DNA of 64,000 bases from an uncultured Clostridia bacterium (lineage in GTDB: Bacteria; Bacillota; Clostridia; Oscillospirales; Oscillospiraceae), in assembly GCA_945875335.1 (NCBI GenBank), contig CAMCKD010000002.1, positions 1 through 64,000 of the forward strand, in the 5' to 3' direction. The notes under the pieces are model-generated. The model was not told the origin of the DNA and did not search any database. It was given only the letters and a program-made list of their open reading frames with translations. Both the position numbers and the translations under genes were made by a program. Shown piece by piece: positions 24,734 to 37,206 of this stretch (its first letter is position 1; every line of letters starts with the position of its first letter).

Positions 24734-25291
24734 TTGGAAGACAGCCAAATCGTCGCGCTTTATTTTCGGCGTTCGGAACAGGCAATTCAGGAAACCGACA
24801 ACAAATACGGCCATTATTGCTTTCAAATCGCCAATGGCATTCTATCCAGCCCTGAGGATGGGGAGGAATGCGTCAGCGATACCTATATGACGGTCTGGAA
24901 GTCCATTCCGCCCAACCGTCCCCTTCACCTGGCCCCCTTTTTGGGAAAGATCACCCGGCATATCGCCCTTGACCGCTGGCGCAAACGCTTTAGTCTGAAA
25001 CGGGGCGGGGGAGAGGTGGCCCTGGCGCTGGAGGAATTGGAGGACTGCCTGCCCGGGAAGGACTCCCCGGAAGCCGAACTCCGCCGGAAGGAATTCCGGG
25101 ATGGTCTGAACCGATTCCTGGGGAAACTGCCCGAGCAGGAGCGGATGATCTTCGTCTGCCGGTATTGGTACCTCCGTTCCGTCAAGGAGATTTCCGAAAA
25201 GACCGGCCTGTCGGAAAGCAATGTGAAAACCCGGCTTTTCCGCACCCGGAGCAAGCTGCGTACATTTTTAGCGGAGGAGGAATTGCTTTGA
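24734..25291 (+). CDS. ECF-type RNA polymerase sigma factor
   Basis: A 185-residue sigma-70 family protein with region 2 (residues 20-85, including the EECVSDTYMTVWKSIPP segment) and region 4 (115-180, with LPEQERMIFVCRYWYLRSVKEIS and SESNVKTRLFRTRSKL). There is no region 1 or 3, as in ECF factors. The start is TTG at 24734, 8 bases after AGGAGG; the in-frame GTG at 24725 lies within the binding site itself. It overlaps the next gene by 4 bases (TTGA), so the presumed regulator is co-translated. The trigger is unknown. Confidence 0.88.
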   Translation: MEDSQIVALYFRRSEQAIQETDNKYGHYCFQIANGILSSPEDGEECVSDTYMTVWKSIPPNRPLHLAPFLGKITRHIALDRWRKRFSLKRGGGEVALALEELEDCLPGKDSPEAELRRKEFRDGLNRFLGKLPEQERMIFVCRYWYLRSVKEISEKTGLSESNVKTRLFRTRSKLRTFLAEEELL

Positions 25292-26304
25292 AACCCTTTG
25301 AGCTTTTGGACGAGTTCGGAAACATTGACGAATCCTACATTATGGAGGCGTTTGAAATGAAAAAGACGAGAAAATCAGCCAAACGGCTGTGGATGAGTTA
25401 TCTGGCCGCCGCCCTGGCGGTGGTGCTGCTGACTGTGACGGTGTATGCGGTGGTTTCCTATTTGGGGATTGCGGATATGAAGAAGGATACCCGCTTTCCG
25501 TTGCCCCAGGAGGCGGAAGCCTACATCCAGACCCAGGAGGCAACAGGGGAGGGGCAGGATTGGAGCTGTCACCTGGTGGAGACCCTGTTTGATTCCACCC
25601 ACTTTATGGTGACGGTGGGTATCTCCGGCGGTGATCAGTATATCGTGGCGCCCACCTATTGCGGCCCGGATGATTCCGTTGCTGAAATTGGCCTTCCCAG
25701 GGGTGAAACGCTGGGAGAATACGCAGCAAGGCAGGGAAAGAAGCTGCTCTTCGTGGGCGCTGATGTGGGAGACCGGGAGGCGTTGGGCATTGCCGTTGAG
25801 AGCGAGCTATGCCGAAGCCAGTCCGAGAGCGAAATGACCATCCTGGTGGAGGGAGATTATACCATCGAAGCCCAAGAAGCAACCTGTCAGGTGTATGCAT
25901 TGGAGGGAGAAGCTGCCAGAAGGAACGGTGGGGATGATGTCCAGCGAATCTATTTGACCTTCCCCATCAACAAGGCACCTTCTACTGAGGAGCGTGTACT
26001 CAAGGCGGATAACCCTGATGCCATTCCCGGAATCCATGTGGAATCGGTGACCATTTCCGAATCCCCCATGGGTATAACGGTGAAATTTCAGGAGACCATC
26101 ACTGATGTTGAGGCTGCATATGAAATCAAGAAACAGGAAAGCGATGAGATCACCGAATATCAAGTAGCCGCATTGTTGGGGGATGACGGGGTATTTCACA
26201 ACGCCTGGAACCAAGCAAAGGGCAATGTCACCGACACTCTTACCGTCCACTATTACGACTGGGATAACCAGTATTTGGGCACCATTACCTTCCACGCCCA
26301 GTAA
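25288..26304 (+). CDS. Membrane-anchored putative anti-sigma factor (DUF4179-like)
   Basis: A 338-residue protein: a cytoplasmic N-terminus of about 35 residues (KPFELLDEFGNIDESYIMEAF), one membrane helix near residues 35-58 (LWMSYLAAALAVVLLTVTVYAV), and a large outside domain rich in beta strands. This is the layout of clostridial anti-sigma proteins encoded after ECF sigma genes. I see no zinc-binding HxxxCxxC motif. The start is TTG at 25288, with GGAGG 7 bases upstream and overlap with the sigma stop. The role as sigma inhibitor is inferred from position and topology. Confidence 0.72.
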   Translation: MKPFELLDEFGNIDESYIMEAFEMKKTRKSAKRLWMSYLAAALAVVLLTVTVYAVVSYLGIADMKKDTRFPLPQEAEAYIQTQEATGEGQDWSCHLVETLFDSTHFMVTVGISGGDQYIVAPTYCGPDDSVAEIGLPRGETLGEYAARQGKKLLFVGADVGDREALGIAVESELCRSQSESEMTILVEGDYTIEAQEATCQVYALEGEAARRNGGDDVQRIYLTFPINKAPSTEERVLKADNPDAIPGIHVESVTISESPMGITVKFQETITDVEAAYEIKKQESDEITEYQVAALLGDDGVFHNAWNQAKGNVTDTLTVHYYDWDNQYLGTITFHAQ

Positions 26305-26344
26305 CAAAAAATCAGCGGGAGCCATCCACACCGGAGGCTCCCGC
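26305..26344 (-). terminator. Terminator of the atp operon
   Basis: GCGGGAGCC (26315-26323) pairs with GGCTCCCGC (26336-26344). On the minus strand the stem is followed by TGATTTTTTG, a strong T-run. On the plus strand AAATTCTTT follows, so it may also end the anti-sigma gene. Confidence 0.88.
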
Positions 26345-26351
26345 AAATTCT

Positions 26352-29073
<2,722 letters not shown>

Positions 29074-29085
29074 AGTCAGCCCTCC

Positions 29086-30597
29086 TTACACAGGAGCGAA
29101 CTGCTTGACCAGCTCATCCAGCGCGGTTTTCAGCGCGGCCTCGGTGTCGCTTTCCAGCTTGCCGGAGGAACGGATGGCCTCCAGAACGTCGGCGTGGAAA
29201 TTGTTCATGTGCTCTTCCAGCCGCTGCTCAAATTCCGGCACCTGCTCCACAGGGATGGTGTGCAGATACCCATGGGTAACGGCATAGATGATGCACACCT
29301 GCTGGGCCACTTCCTTGGGGGAGTTGTTCTTCTGCTTCAGCACGGCCACGATCCGCTCACCCAGGGCCAGACGCTCCTTGGTGTCGGCATCCAGGTCGGA
29401 GCCGAACTGAGCAAAGCTCTGCAGCTCCCTGTACTGGGAGTACAGCAGCTTCAAGGAGCCTGCCACCTTTTTCATGGCCTTGATCTGCGCGTCGCCGCCC
29501 ACACGGGACACGGAGATACCGGGGTTCACAGCGGGCATGACGCCGGAGTTGAACAGCTCGGTTTCCAGGAAGATCTGGCCGTCGGTGATGGAGATAACGT
29601 TGGTGGGAATATAGGCCGAAACGTCACCGGCCTGGGTCTCAATGATGGGCAGGGCGGTCAGACTGCCGCCGCCAAGCTCGGGGGAGAGCTGGGCTGCCCG
29701 CTCCAGCAGACGGGAATGGAGATAGAACACGTCGCCGGGATAGGCTTCTCGTCCGGGGGGACGGCGAATCAGCAGCGAAATGGCACGGTATGCCACCGCG
29801 TGCTTACTCAGGTCGTCGTAAATGACCAGTACGTCCTTGCCCTGGTGCATGAAGTATTCGCCCATGGTGCAGCCGGAGTAGGGGGCGATATACTGCATGG
29901 GAGCCAGCTCAGAAGCGGTTGCGGAAACAACAATGGTGTAGTCCATGGCACCGCCCCGGGTCAGGTTCTCCACCACCTGGGCCACGGTGGAACGCTTCTG
30001 GCCGATGGCAACATAGATGCAGATGACATCCTTGCCCTTCTGGTTCAGAATGGTGTCGGTGGCAATGGTGGTTTTGCCGGTCTGGCGGTCACCGATGATC
30101 AGCTCACGCTGGCCGCGGCCAATGGGAATCATGGAGTCGATGGCCTTGATGCCGGTCTGCAGGGGGCGATTGACATGCTGACGCTCGATGATGCCGGGGG
30201 CGGGGGATTCAATCGCTTTGAAGTCCGCCGCGTTGATGCTGCCCTTGCCGTCGATGGGCTCACCCAGAGCGTTGACGACACGGCCGATGAGACCGTCTCC
30301 CACGGGGACGGATACCACCTTGCCGGTGCGCTTCACGGTGTCGCCCTCCTTGATGCCCTGGTCAGAGCCAAGGATGACGATGGAAACGGTGTCCTCTTCC
30401 AGGTTCTGGGCCATGCCGAAGGAGCCGTCGGGGAATTCTACCAGCTCGCCGGACATGCACTTTTCCAACCCGGAAGCCTTAGCGATGCCGTCACCCACCA
30501 GGATGACCACACCGGTCTCGGAAACCTCCATCTTGGTTTCATAGTTTTTAATTTGATTTCGAATAATCTTTGTGATTTCTTCGGGTCTTAATTCCAT
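29086..30597 (-). CDS. atpA: ATP synthase subunit alpha
   Basis: A 503-residue non-catalytic nucleotide-binding subunit of F1. The P-loop is GDRQTGKTT, and the family signature [13 protein letters not shown] is present near residue 360. Length and the N-terminal [17 protein letters not shown] are normal. It lies 18 bases after atpH. Confidence 0.96.
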   Translation of the reverse strand: MELRPEEITKIIRNQIKNYETKMEVSETGVVILVGDGIAKASGLEKCMSGELVEFPDGSFGMAQNLEEDTVSIVILGSDQGIKEGDTVKRTGKVVSVPVGDGLIGRVVNALGEPIDGKGSINAADFKAIESPAPGIIERQHVNRPLQTGIKAIDSMIPIGRGQRELIIGDRQTGKTTIATDTILNQKGKDVICIYVAIGQKRSTVAQVVENLTRGGAMDYTIVVSATASELAPMQYIAPYSGCTMGEYFMHQGKDVLVIYDDLSKHAVAYRAISLLIRRPPGREAYPGDVFYLHSRLLERAAQLSPELGGGSLTALPIIETQAGDVSAYIPTNVISITDGQIFLETELFNSGVMPAVNPGISVSRVGGDAQIKAMKKVAGSLKLLYSQYRELQSFAQFGSDLDADTKERLALGERIVAVLKQKNNSPKEVAQQVCIIYAVTHGYLHTIPVEQVPEFEQRLEEHMNNFHADVLEAIRSSGKLESDTEAALKTALDELVKQFAPV

Positions 30598-30615
30598 ACT
30601 GTCCCTGCTTTCTCA

Positions 30616-31155
30616 TCAGAGTACGGTGTTATTCAGCAGTTCCCGGATGTTATCCAAGCGGTTTTTCACCGTCCCGTCCAGGCGCTGACCGTCATAGTCC
30701 AGGCGAATGCCGCCAAGACACGCGGGGTTGATCTGATTACGCAGCAAGATGGTCTTGCCGGTAATTTTGCTGAGCTTCTTGGTCAGCGCCTCGCTTTGCC
30801 GTGAGTTCAAGGCCACGGCAGTGACGGCGGTGACGCTGAGAATGTTGTGGTCGCGGTGATAGAGCTCTGTGAACATCTGGCAGCAGTTTGAAAACTGCTT
30901 GATGTATCCTTTTTCTGTGAGAATTTTCAAGAAATTCAGCACATAGCTGTGGATTTTTCCCCGGAAGCTGTCATCGAGAATCTGGCAGCGTTCGGGCTTG
31001 CTCAGATTGGGGGAGCAGAGCAGCCGCAGAAAATCCGGCTCTGACTGAAAGCCTTCGTCCAGAACCTGAAGCTGCTGCTTGATTTCCTCCGTGAGGTTTT
31101 CACTTTGGGCCAGCTCATAGAGCGCCTGGCCGTATACGCTTCCAATCTGGGTCAT
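30616..31155 (-). CDS. atpH: ATP synthase subunit delta
   Basis: A 179-residue stator subunit (OSCP type) with an N-terminal helical bundle (SVYGQALYELAQSENLTEEIKQQL) and the C-terminal INPACLGGIRLDYDGQRLDGTVKNRLDNIRELL signature. It links the b-subunit stalk to the top of F1. The start overlaps the atpF stop by 4 bases. Confidence 0.94.
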   Translation of the reverse strand: MTQIGSVYGQALYELAQSENLTEEIKQQLQVLDEGFQSEPDFLRLLCSPNLSKPERCQILDDSFRGKIHSYVLNFLKILTEKGYIKQFSNCCQMFTELYHRDHNILSVTAVTAVALNSRQSEALTKKLSKITGKTILLRNQINPACLGGIRLDYDGQRLDGTVKNRLDNIRELLNNTVL

Positions 31156-31661
31156 GCCTGTTCACCCAATTCATCAATAAAGCGGTCAATGAGGCCGGAC
31201 TGATCCTTCTCGTCCAGCTCCCGCTCCACCACCTTGCTGGCAATCGCCATGGCAAGGCCGGAGATTTCGTTCTTGGCCTCGTTAATGGCCTTCTTCTTTT
31301 CCATGGCAATGTCGGCAGAGGCCTTGCTTTTGATCTGGCTTGCCTGCTGCTGGGCGTCTTTGATGATTTTCTCGGAGCGCTCAACGGCAGTCTTCTGCGC
31401 ATTGGCCAGGATTTCGTTGGCCTGCTGGTTGGCCTGGAGCATGTTCTGCTCATAGGTTTTTTTGATGTCCAGGGCTTCCTGGCGGGCGGTCTCGGCCTCG
31501 GAGATTTGCTTGTCCGCTGCCTGACGCCGTTGGTCAAGAACGGCCAGAATCTTGTCCAGGAAGAATTTCTTCACAATGAACATCTGGACAAACAGGTTGC
31601 AGATGGTGGCAATCAGGGTAAGCGGCTCCACTGCCACAAGGGACTGATAAAGTGTCTCCAT
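31152..31661 (-). CDS. atpF: ATP synthase subunit b
   Basis: A 169-residue peripheral stalk subunit. One membrane helix lies at about residues 12-32 (PLTLIATICNLFVQMFIVKKFF), followed by a long charged coiled coil (DQRRQAADKQISEAETARQEALDI and onward). This is the normal bacterial layout with a single b gene, so a homodimer is expected. Confidence 0.94.
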   Translation of the reverse strand: METLYQSLVAVEPLTLIATICNLFVQMFIVKKFFLDKILAVLDQRRQAADKQISEAETARQEALDIKKTYEQNMLQANQQANEILANAQKTAVERSEKIIKDAQQQASQIKSKASADIAMEKKKAINEAKNEISGLAMAIASKVVERELDEKDQSGLIDRFIDELGEQA

Positions 31662-31707
31662 TGAGTTGCCTCCTTCCGGTTTAGAATGATCTTATTTTGC
31701 CGGAGGA

Positions 31708-31998
<291 letters not shown>

Positions 31999-32053
31999 CT
32001 AAAAATATTGATGACAGTTTTATATTCAAATGGCCTTTCGGCTGTTTGACGAA

Positions 32054-32935
32054 TTAACCCGCCGCCTGCTTGATGAAAATGGTGGTCAGGGTGCAGAAGA
32101 TGAAGGCCTGGATGCAGCCGCCGAACCAGTCAAAGTAGAAGCTGGTGATGGCGGGGATGCCGATGGTCAGCCAGGGGAACTGGATGCCCACCAGGCTTAC
32201 AAGAGCCAGCACACCCAGAACAGCCAGGATGATGCCAACTACCTTGAGTGCCTTCTTCTTTTTGGTTTTTCCAAAGAAGAACAGAATGATACCCATGGCG
32301 GCGGTTCCCAGGGCTGCAAAAACACTGGAACCCAGCAGGTTCATCAGGCCGTAGCTGGCGGCGGTAAGAGCCCCATAGATCAGGGCACTGATGACGGTGC
32401 CGGAGAGGATGTTGCCGAAATGACGGCAGGCCATGCTGATGGGGGTAAAGAGCTCAGACATGACGTTGATGGGCGCCATGACAAAAATGGGGTCCAGGAA
32501 GCCCTTGAGATAGCCGCCGATGCCGGAGGATTTGATCTTGTGGTAGGTGATCAGCACGAATACCACCAATGCCCAGCCCAGCTCGGTCATGAGATCAGCC
32601 GTGGGACTCCAGATGCCCAAAAGGCTGATCAGGTTGGAAACCACGCTGGTTACGAAGATGGTGCCAACCAGGGGAATGTAATGATCAAAATTCGTGCCCA
32701 TATTGTCATGGACGAATTTGACAAGAGAGGTGACCGCCATTTCCGCCACCGCCTGCTTTCTGCTGATGCCGGTAACCTTCAGGCCGGAGCCCAGCCAGAC
32801 GCACAGGGCGGAAATAATGATCATCACCAGCCAGCTAACAACCACCGTCTGGGTCAGATTTACGGTTCCCAGAATGGGAAGCTCAAACTGGGCCAGATAT
32901 TTTGCGCCATTGATTGACATTTCCATAACATTCAC
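32054..32935 (-). CDS. atpB: ATP synthase subunit a
   Basis: A 293-residue membrane subunit with 5-6 helices. It carries the ion half-channels. The helix with NVMSELFTPISMACRHFGNILSGTVI contains the essential Arg that faces the c-ring carboxylate. The C-terminal part is longer than usual, with a KTKKKKALKV basic loop between helices, and ends with GGCIQAFIFCTLTTIFIKQA. It is followed by atpE after 67 bases. Confidence 0.93.
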   Translation of the reverse strand: MNVMEMSINGAKYLAQFELPILGTVNLTQTVVVSWLVMIIISALCVWLGSGLKVTGISRKQAVAEMAVTSLVKFVHDNMGTNFDHYIPLVGTIFVTSVVSNLISLLGIWSPTADLMTELGWALVVFVLITYHKIKSSGIGGYLKGFLDPIFVMAPINVMSELFTPISMACRHFGNILSGTVISALIYGALTAASYGLMNLLGSSVFAALGTAAMGIILFFFGKTKKKKALKVVGIILAVLGVLALVSLVGIQFPWLTIGIPAITSFYFDWFGGCIQAFIFCTLTTIFIKQAAG

Positions 32936-32958
32936 CTCAGTTGATTTTTGCCGGAAAA

Positions 32959-33441
32959 CTATACTTCAAAGGAGTTCAGGTCATCTTCTCCCGCTTCTTC
33001 CTCAGCCGGGGTTTCCCGGGCAGGGGAGGGAGTGTTGTCCTTGGGCATGAGCCTGCCGGTGATCTGCAAAAAGTAAATCACCGCTGTAGGAAACAGCAGG
33101 GGAATGGCTGCTGCAATAACATTGAGGAAGGGAATGAAGAACGCCGCAGCCACCCAGGCGGCCTGGAAGAAAATCCGCAGATTGTAGCTGGCCTGCACCT
33201 TGGCTTTCAAAAGCTTCTGATCCTGGGTTCCTGCCGCATTCTGCACCATCAGGCACATCAGAGCGAAATTCGCAATGGCGACGGCGGTGCCTCCCACAGC
33301 GCCCAGGACGACCCGGTAGCTGAACTGACCAATGCCGCAAAAATGGAGCACCGCAAAGGCGGCGACTTCAATGACCGCACATACGCTGCACCCGGCAGCC
33401 ATCCGGGTGACTTCTTTTTTGGAAGCTGGCTGAAGTTTCAT
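32959..33441 (-). CDS. ATP synthase subunit I-like membrane protein
   Basis: A 160-residue protein with four predicted membrane helices (about 12-32, 38-60, 85-105, 108-128) and an acidic tail (ETPAEEEAGEDDL). Position directly before atpB and this topology match AtpI-type assembly or ion-transport accessory proteins of Firmicute ATP synthases. Sequence similarity within this group is weak, so the name rests mainly on context. Confidence 0.8.
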   Translation of the reverse strand: MKLQPASKKEVTRMAAGCSVCAVIEVAAFAVLHFCGIGQFSYRVVLGAVGGTAVAIANFALMCLMVQNAAGTQDQKLLKAKVQASYNLRIFFQAAWVAAAFFIPFLNVIAAAIPLLFPTAVIYFLQITGRLMPKDNTPSPARETPAEEEAGEDDLNSFEV

Positions 33442-33464
33442 GGAACAAAACCCTCCTGGGTCAA

Positions 33465-33719
33465 TTAGTCGTGATCGTTGAAGGATACCGGCGGAGGCGA
33501 GTCCTCCTTGTTTTTGTCAACCAGATTCATGGCCTTTATGGTATCCCGTACTCCAACGGCAGCGGTAATGAGGCCAAAAAGAATGCCGACCCAGATGACC
33601 CATTGGCCCCAACCCCAGTGCTCCCGAAGCCAGACAGCCAACATGAGAAAACCAATCAGGGGAAACACCACCGAAATACCGAACTGAGGCAGCCAAATCA
33701 GCAAGCTCCATTTCTTCAT
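33465..33719 (-). CDS. AtpZ/AtpI family protein
   Basis: An 84-residue protein with two membrane helices (about 8-28 and 38-58) and a polar, acidic tail. The first helix starts LLIWLPQFGISVVFPLIGFLM, as in the AtpZ/AtpI group found at the head of atp operons. AtpZ-AtpI pairs have been linked to magnesium or calcium handling and ATP synthase assembly. AGGAGGGACG lies before the ATG. It is the first gene of the operon, read from the promoter at 33768-33796. Confidence 0.82.
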   Translation of the reverse strand: MKKWSLLIWLPQFGISVVFPLIGFLMLAVWLREHWGWGQWVIWVGILFGLITAAVGVRDTIKAMNLVDKNKEDSPPPVSFNDHD

Positions 33720-33767
33720 TTCTCTGGACGTCCCTCCTAAAGCGCACAGTATCCATAATCAGTTCTT

Positions 33768-33796
33768 AGTATACATTATTTTGCGCGAAGATTCAA
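33768..33796 (-). promoter_or_regulatory. atp operon promoter
   Basis: Read on the minus strand, TTGAAT (33791-33796) and TATACT (33768-33773) are exactly 17 bases apart, about 50 bases before the first atp gene. Confidence 0.8.
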
Positions 33797-33997
33797 GGAT
33801 AAATAAAGAAAAATCCACAGGGGAAACAAAAATTTCAAAAATTCTGCTTCCAAAGATGGGACCTGCTGCACTGCCTGTGAGCTGATGCAATGGTTTTTCA
33901 GAAAAAAGCGGAAGGGGGGACTTCCTTTTTGAATGCAAATGTAGTAAAATAAGAACAATACCCCCCTCCACGGCATAAACTGTATTGGGGTGATCCC

Positions 33998-34351
33998 ATG
34001 CTTTGGTGGCTTATCATTGGGTTCTTTACAGCATTTGGAATGCTTTGCGCCGGACTGACGCTGCTTGGATGGCTGCTTCACAGGGGGTGCCGGAGCCTCT
34101 GCTTGGTTGATTCGGGGCAGGGAGGGGAGGATGCGCTGTTTTTCCTGTGGCTGAAAACCATGGGCATCCTCAAATGCAAAATCTATTTGCTCAATTCGCC
34201 GGAAATTTGGCAGTTGATTGAAGAAAATGCAGAAGAAATCACCGGCTGGGACGTGGCTGCCCAGCCCAGAACAGGAGCGGACGAAATTGACAGACCAGGA
34301 AATGGAGATCCTCCAGGGAACCATCAGTGCGGTGGTGTTTCAGAATTATGA
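33998..34351 (+). CDS. Small membrane protein overlapping recD2
   Basis: A 117-residue protein with one N-terminal helix (LWWLIIGFFTAFGMLCAGLTLLGWLL) and a soluble part after it. I do not recognise a family. GGGGTGAT lies just before the ATG. Its last 65 bases overlap the presumed start of recD2, and the recD2 ribosome binding site lies inside it, so the two are coupled. The C-terminal 25 residues are low in complexity and may be shaped by the overlap. Confidence 0.6.
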   Translation: MLWWLIIGFFTAFGMLCAGLTLLGWLLHRGCRSLCLVDSGQGGEDALFFLWLKTMGILKCKIYLLNSPEIWQLIEENAEEITGWDVAAQPRTGADEIDRPGNGDPPGNHQCGGVSEL

Positions 34352-36500
34352 AAATGGATATTCTGTCATCCGCCTCGCAGTGGGGGATGGCCAGACCGTT
34401 ACGGTGGTGGGAACCATCCCCTTGCCATCTGTGGGGGAGCGGCTCATGCTCACAGGCCGATGGAGCACCCATTCCAGCTATGGAAAGCAGTTTGAGGCTG
34501 AGTTTTTGGAACGGCTGCTGCCTCAGAGCTCCGGGGAAATTCTGACATTTCTTTCCAGTCGGGTAATCAAGGGCGTGGGACCCAAAATAGCGGCACGAAT
34601 TGTGGAACGTTTTGGCGATCGAGCTCTTGTGATCATGGAGCGGGATCCCCAGCAGCTTTCCCAGGTGCCCGGTATTTCCCCGGAAAAAGCACTGCTCATT
34701 GGTGAAAATTTCCGCCTTCAAATGGGAATGCGGCAGCTGATGGAATTTTTTGCCTCCCATCAGCTTCCTGCAGAGCTTGCAGTGCGCACCTATAAGCGCT
34801 ATGGGGACAGTACAATTGAACTGCTGTATGACGACCCCTACCTGCTGATGGATGAGGGGCTGGACGGCTCCTTTGGTGCGGTGGATCGCTTCGCCATTGA
34901 GCTGGGCGTGGCTGCTGATGACCCCAGGCGGGTAGAGGCCGGGATACTATTCGAGCTGAATTATAACCTGTCCGCCGGTCATAGCTTCCTGCCGGTGGGA
35001 AAATTGGTACTCGCCACAGCACAACTGCTTTCTGTAGAGGTTTACACGGTACAGCAGGGCGTTGACCGCGCTCAGCAGGCACAGCGTATCATCGCAGAAA
35101 GATTGGCAGATGTCTGGGCGGTTTATCTTCCCCCTTTGCATGAAGCGGAGGTCTATTGTGCCCAGAGGCTGAAAAGCTTTGCTTCCGTCACCTTCCCGGA
35201 GCAGCGAAATCTGGATGGACTTCTGAGGCAGGTTGCCTCGGAGAGCGGCTTGGAATATTCCATTCAGCAGGAGCAGGCCATCCGGGCCGCCGCCTCCTCG
35301 GGGCTGCTGATTATCACCGGCGGCCCCGGCACCGGCAAGACTACCGTGCTGCGGGGAATCATGAGCCTGCTGGGGCAGATGCAGCTTCGGGTGGTGCTGG
35401 CAGCGCCTACAGGACGGGCGGCCAAGCGGCTCAGCGAGGTGACAGGGGAGGAGGCCTCCACCATTCACCGTCTGCTGGAAGCGGGCATCGATCCGTCCAC
35501 AGGAAAAATGGTATTCGCCCGGAACGAGGACAACCTGCTCAAATGCGATGCTGTGATTGTGGATGAAATGTCCATGGTGGATGTGCTGCTGCTGTCCAGC
35601 TTGCTGAAGGCCATTCCCCAGGGCAAGCGGCTGATTCTGGTGGGCGACCCGGATCAGCTTCCGCCGGTGGGACCCGGATTTCCCTTCAGTGATATGCTCC
35701 GCAGCGGACTGCTTCCGGCGGTACGGCTGACAGAGATTTTCCGCCAGGCCCAGCAAAGCCTGATCGTCATGAATGCCCACCGGGTGAACCAGGGGCAGCT
35801 GCCGGAGCTCAGAACCGTGACCAGTGACTTCTTCTTCATGCGCCGCAGCTCCGAGGAAGCGGTCACGTCCCTGATTCGGGATCTGTGCACCACTCGTCTG
35901 CCCAAGAATATGGGCATTCAGCCATCGGAAATTCAGGTGCTTTCCCCCACCCGAAAAGGGGGCGTGGGAACCGCAGCCTTGAATAAGCTCCTTCAGGATG
36001 CTCTGAATCCTGCCGCCCCGGAAAAAAAGGAAAAGGCCTATGGAGAACTTCTTTTCCGGGAAGGCGACCGGGTGATGCAAATTAGAAACAATTATGACAT
36101 TGAATGGAAGAAGACCGATGGAAGCGCCGTGGGAACCGGCATTTTCAATGGAGACGTGGGTACCATTGTTTCCATTGAGCCCCGGGAGGAATTACTCCGG
36201 GTGGTGTTTGATGACCGGGAGGCGGCCTATGATTTTACCCAGCTGGGTGAGCTGGAACCGGCCTATGCCATCACGGTACATAAAAGTCAGGGCAGTGAAT
36301 ACCGGGCTGTGATATTGACAGCCTGGAACGGTTCGCCATATCTTCTCAACCGCAGCATTCTCTACACTGCCATCACCCGGGCCCGGGAGCTGCTGATTAT
36401 TGTGGGCAGGGAGGAGACGGTGGCGATGATGACGGAAAACGCCAAGAAGAACCGCCGTTACACCGGGCTCAAGCTTCGATTGCAGGGCAGAGAGAAATGA
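34287..36500 (+). CDS. RecD2-type ATP-dependent 5'-3' DNA helicase
   Basis: A 737-residue superfamily 1B helicase. The first 80 residues are an OB-like domain (ISAVVFQNYENGYSVIRL), then helix-hairpin-helix repeats (FLSSRVIKGVGPKIAARIVERFG). The motor domains have Walker A GGPGTGKT, VVDEMSMVDV as motif II, GDPDQLPPVGPG as motif III, and the final AYAITVHKSQGSEY motif. This is RecD2, which works without RecB and RecC in repair. The start is TTG at 34287, with AGGAG 9 bases upstream; the ATG at 34302 has no site. It overlaps comF by 4 bases. Confidence 0.92.
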   Translation: MTDQEMEILQGTISAVVFQNYENGYSVIRLAVGDGQTVTVVGTIPLPSVGERLMLTGRWSTHSSYGKQFEAEFLERLLPQSSGEILTFLSSRVIKGVGPKIAARIVERFGDRALVIMERDPQQLSQVPGISPEKALLIGENFRLQMGMRQLMEFFASHQLPAELAVRTYKRYGDSTIELLYDDPYLLMDEGLDGSFGAVDRFAIELGVAADDPRRVEAGILFELNYNLSAGHSFLPVGKLVLATAQLLSVEVYTVQQGVDRAQQAQRIIAERLADVWAVYLPPLHEAEVYCAQRLKSFASVTFPEQRNLDGLLRQVASESGLEYSIQQEQAIRAAASSGLLIITGGPGTGKTTVLRGIMSLLGQMQLRVVLAAPTGRAAKRLSEVTGEEASTIHRLLEAGIDPSTGKMVFARNEDNLLKCDAVIVDEMSMVDVLLLSSLLKAIPQGKRLILVGDPDQLPPVGPGFPFSDMLRSGLLPAVRLTEIFRQAQQSLIVMNAHRVNQGQLPELRTVTSDFFFMRRSSEEAVTSLIRDLCTTRLPKNMGIQPSEIQVLSPTRKGGVGTAALNKLLQDALNPAAPEKKEKAYGELLFREGDRVMQIRNNYDIEWKKTDGSAVGTGIFNGDVGTIVSIEPREELLRVVFDDREAAYDFTQLGELEPAYAITVHKSQGSEYRAVILTAWNGSPYLLNRSILYTAITRARELLIIVGREETVAMMTENAKKNRRYTGLKLRLQGREK

Positions 36501-37189
36501 AACGGCTGTATTACTGGATAAAGGAGCTGCTGTTTCCCCGCCGGTGTATGCTCTGCCGCCGGTTTTTGAGGGAGCAGGAAATAGATTTGTGCCATCAATG
36601 CCGTTTGGATGCGCCGGAATACCCCTTCGGTGCCTTGAACCCGGCGAAACAAGGAAAAATCTCCGGCCAATTTCTTGACAGTTTTACCGCTGTCTGGTAC
36701 TATGAAGAGGATGTCCGCGAGAGCATCCTGCGTTTTAAGTTCCGTCGGGCCACGCATCTGGCACCCAAGTTCGGTGCGCTGCTTGCCATGAAGCTGCTGC
36801 AGCAGGGGCCGCGACCGGAGGAAATCGATGTGCTGACCTGGGTTCCTGTGAGCCGTCGCCGACGCTTTCGCCGTGGCTTTGACCAGTGTGAGCTTTTGGC
36901 CAGAGCGGTGGGGAAGGAACTGGAGATCGTACCGCAGCGGGTGCTTCGCAAGCGGCGTCACACACGGGCGCAATCCTCCATGGAGTCCGTCTCCGCCCGA
37001 AAAGCAAATATCCTGGGCGCTTATGAAGTTGACAAGCATGCCGATCTTCGGGGCAAACGGGTGCTGCTCCTGGATGACATTTGCACCACCGGCTCTACCA
37101 TGAATGAATGTGCCCGGGTGCTGCTCAATGCGGGTGCAAAGGAAGTACACACCGCTGCCATCGCGGCAGTTCGATACCATAAAAAATAA
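36497..37189 (+). CDS. ComF family phosphoribosyltransferase-like protein
   Basis: A 230-residue protein with an N-terminal zinc ribbon (CMLCRRFL and LCHQC, residues 16-38) and a type I phosphoribosyltransferase domain with the PRPP loop VLLLDDICTTGSTM. ComF proteins support DNA uptake or handling of incoming single strands, and pairing with a RecD2 helicase by an ATGA overlap fits DNA repair or recombination. No other competence genes are in the window. Confidence 0.88.
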   Translation: MKRLYYWIKELLFPRRCMLCRRFLREQEIDLCHQCRLDAPEYPFGALNPAKQGKISGQFLDSFTAVWYYEEDVRESILRFKFRRATHLAPKFGALLAMKLLQQGPRPEEIDVLTWVPVSRRRRFRRGFDQCELLARAVGKELEIVPQRVLRKRRHTRAQSSMESVSARKANILGAYEVDKHADLRGKRVLLLDDICTTGSTMNECARVLLNAGAKEVHTAAIAAVRYHKK

Positions 37190-37206
37190 CCAAGTGGGTG
37201 AATACT

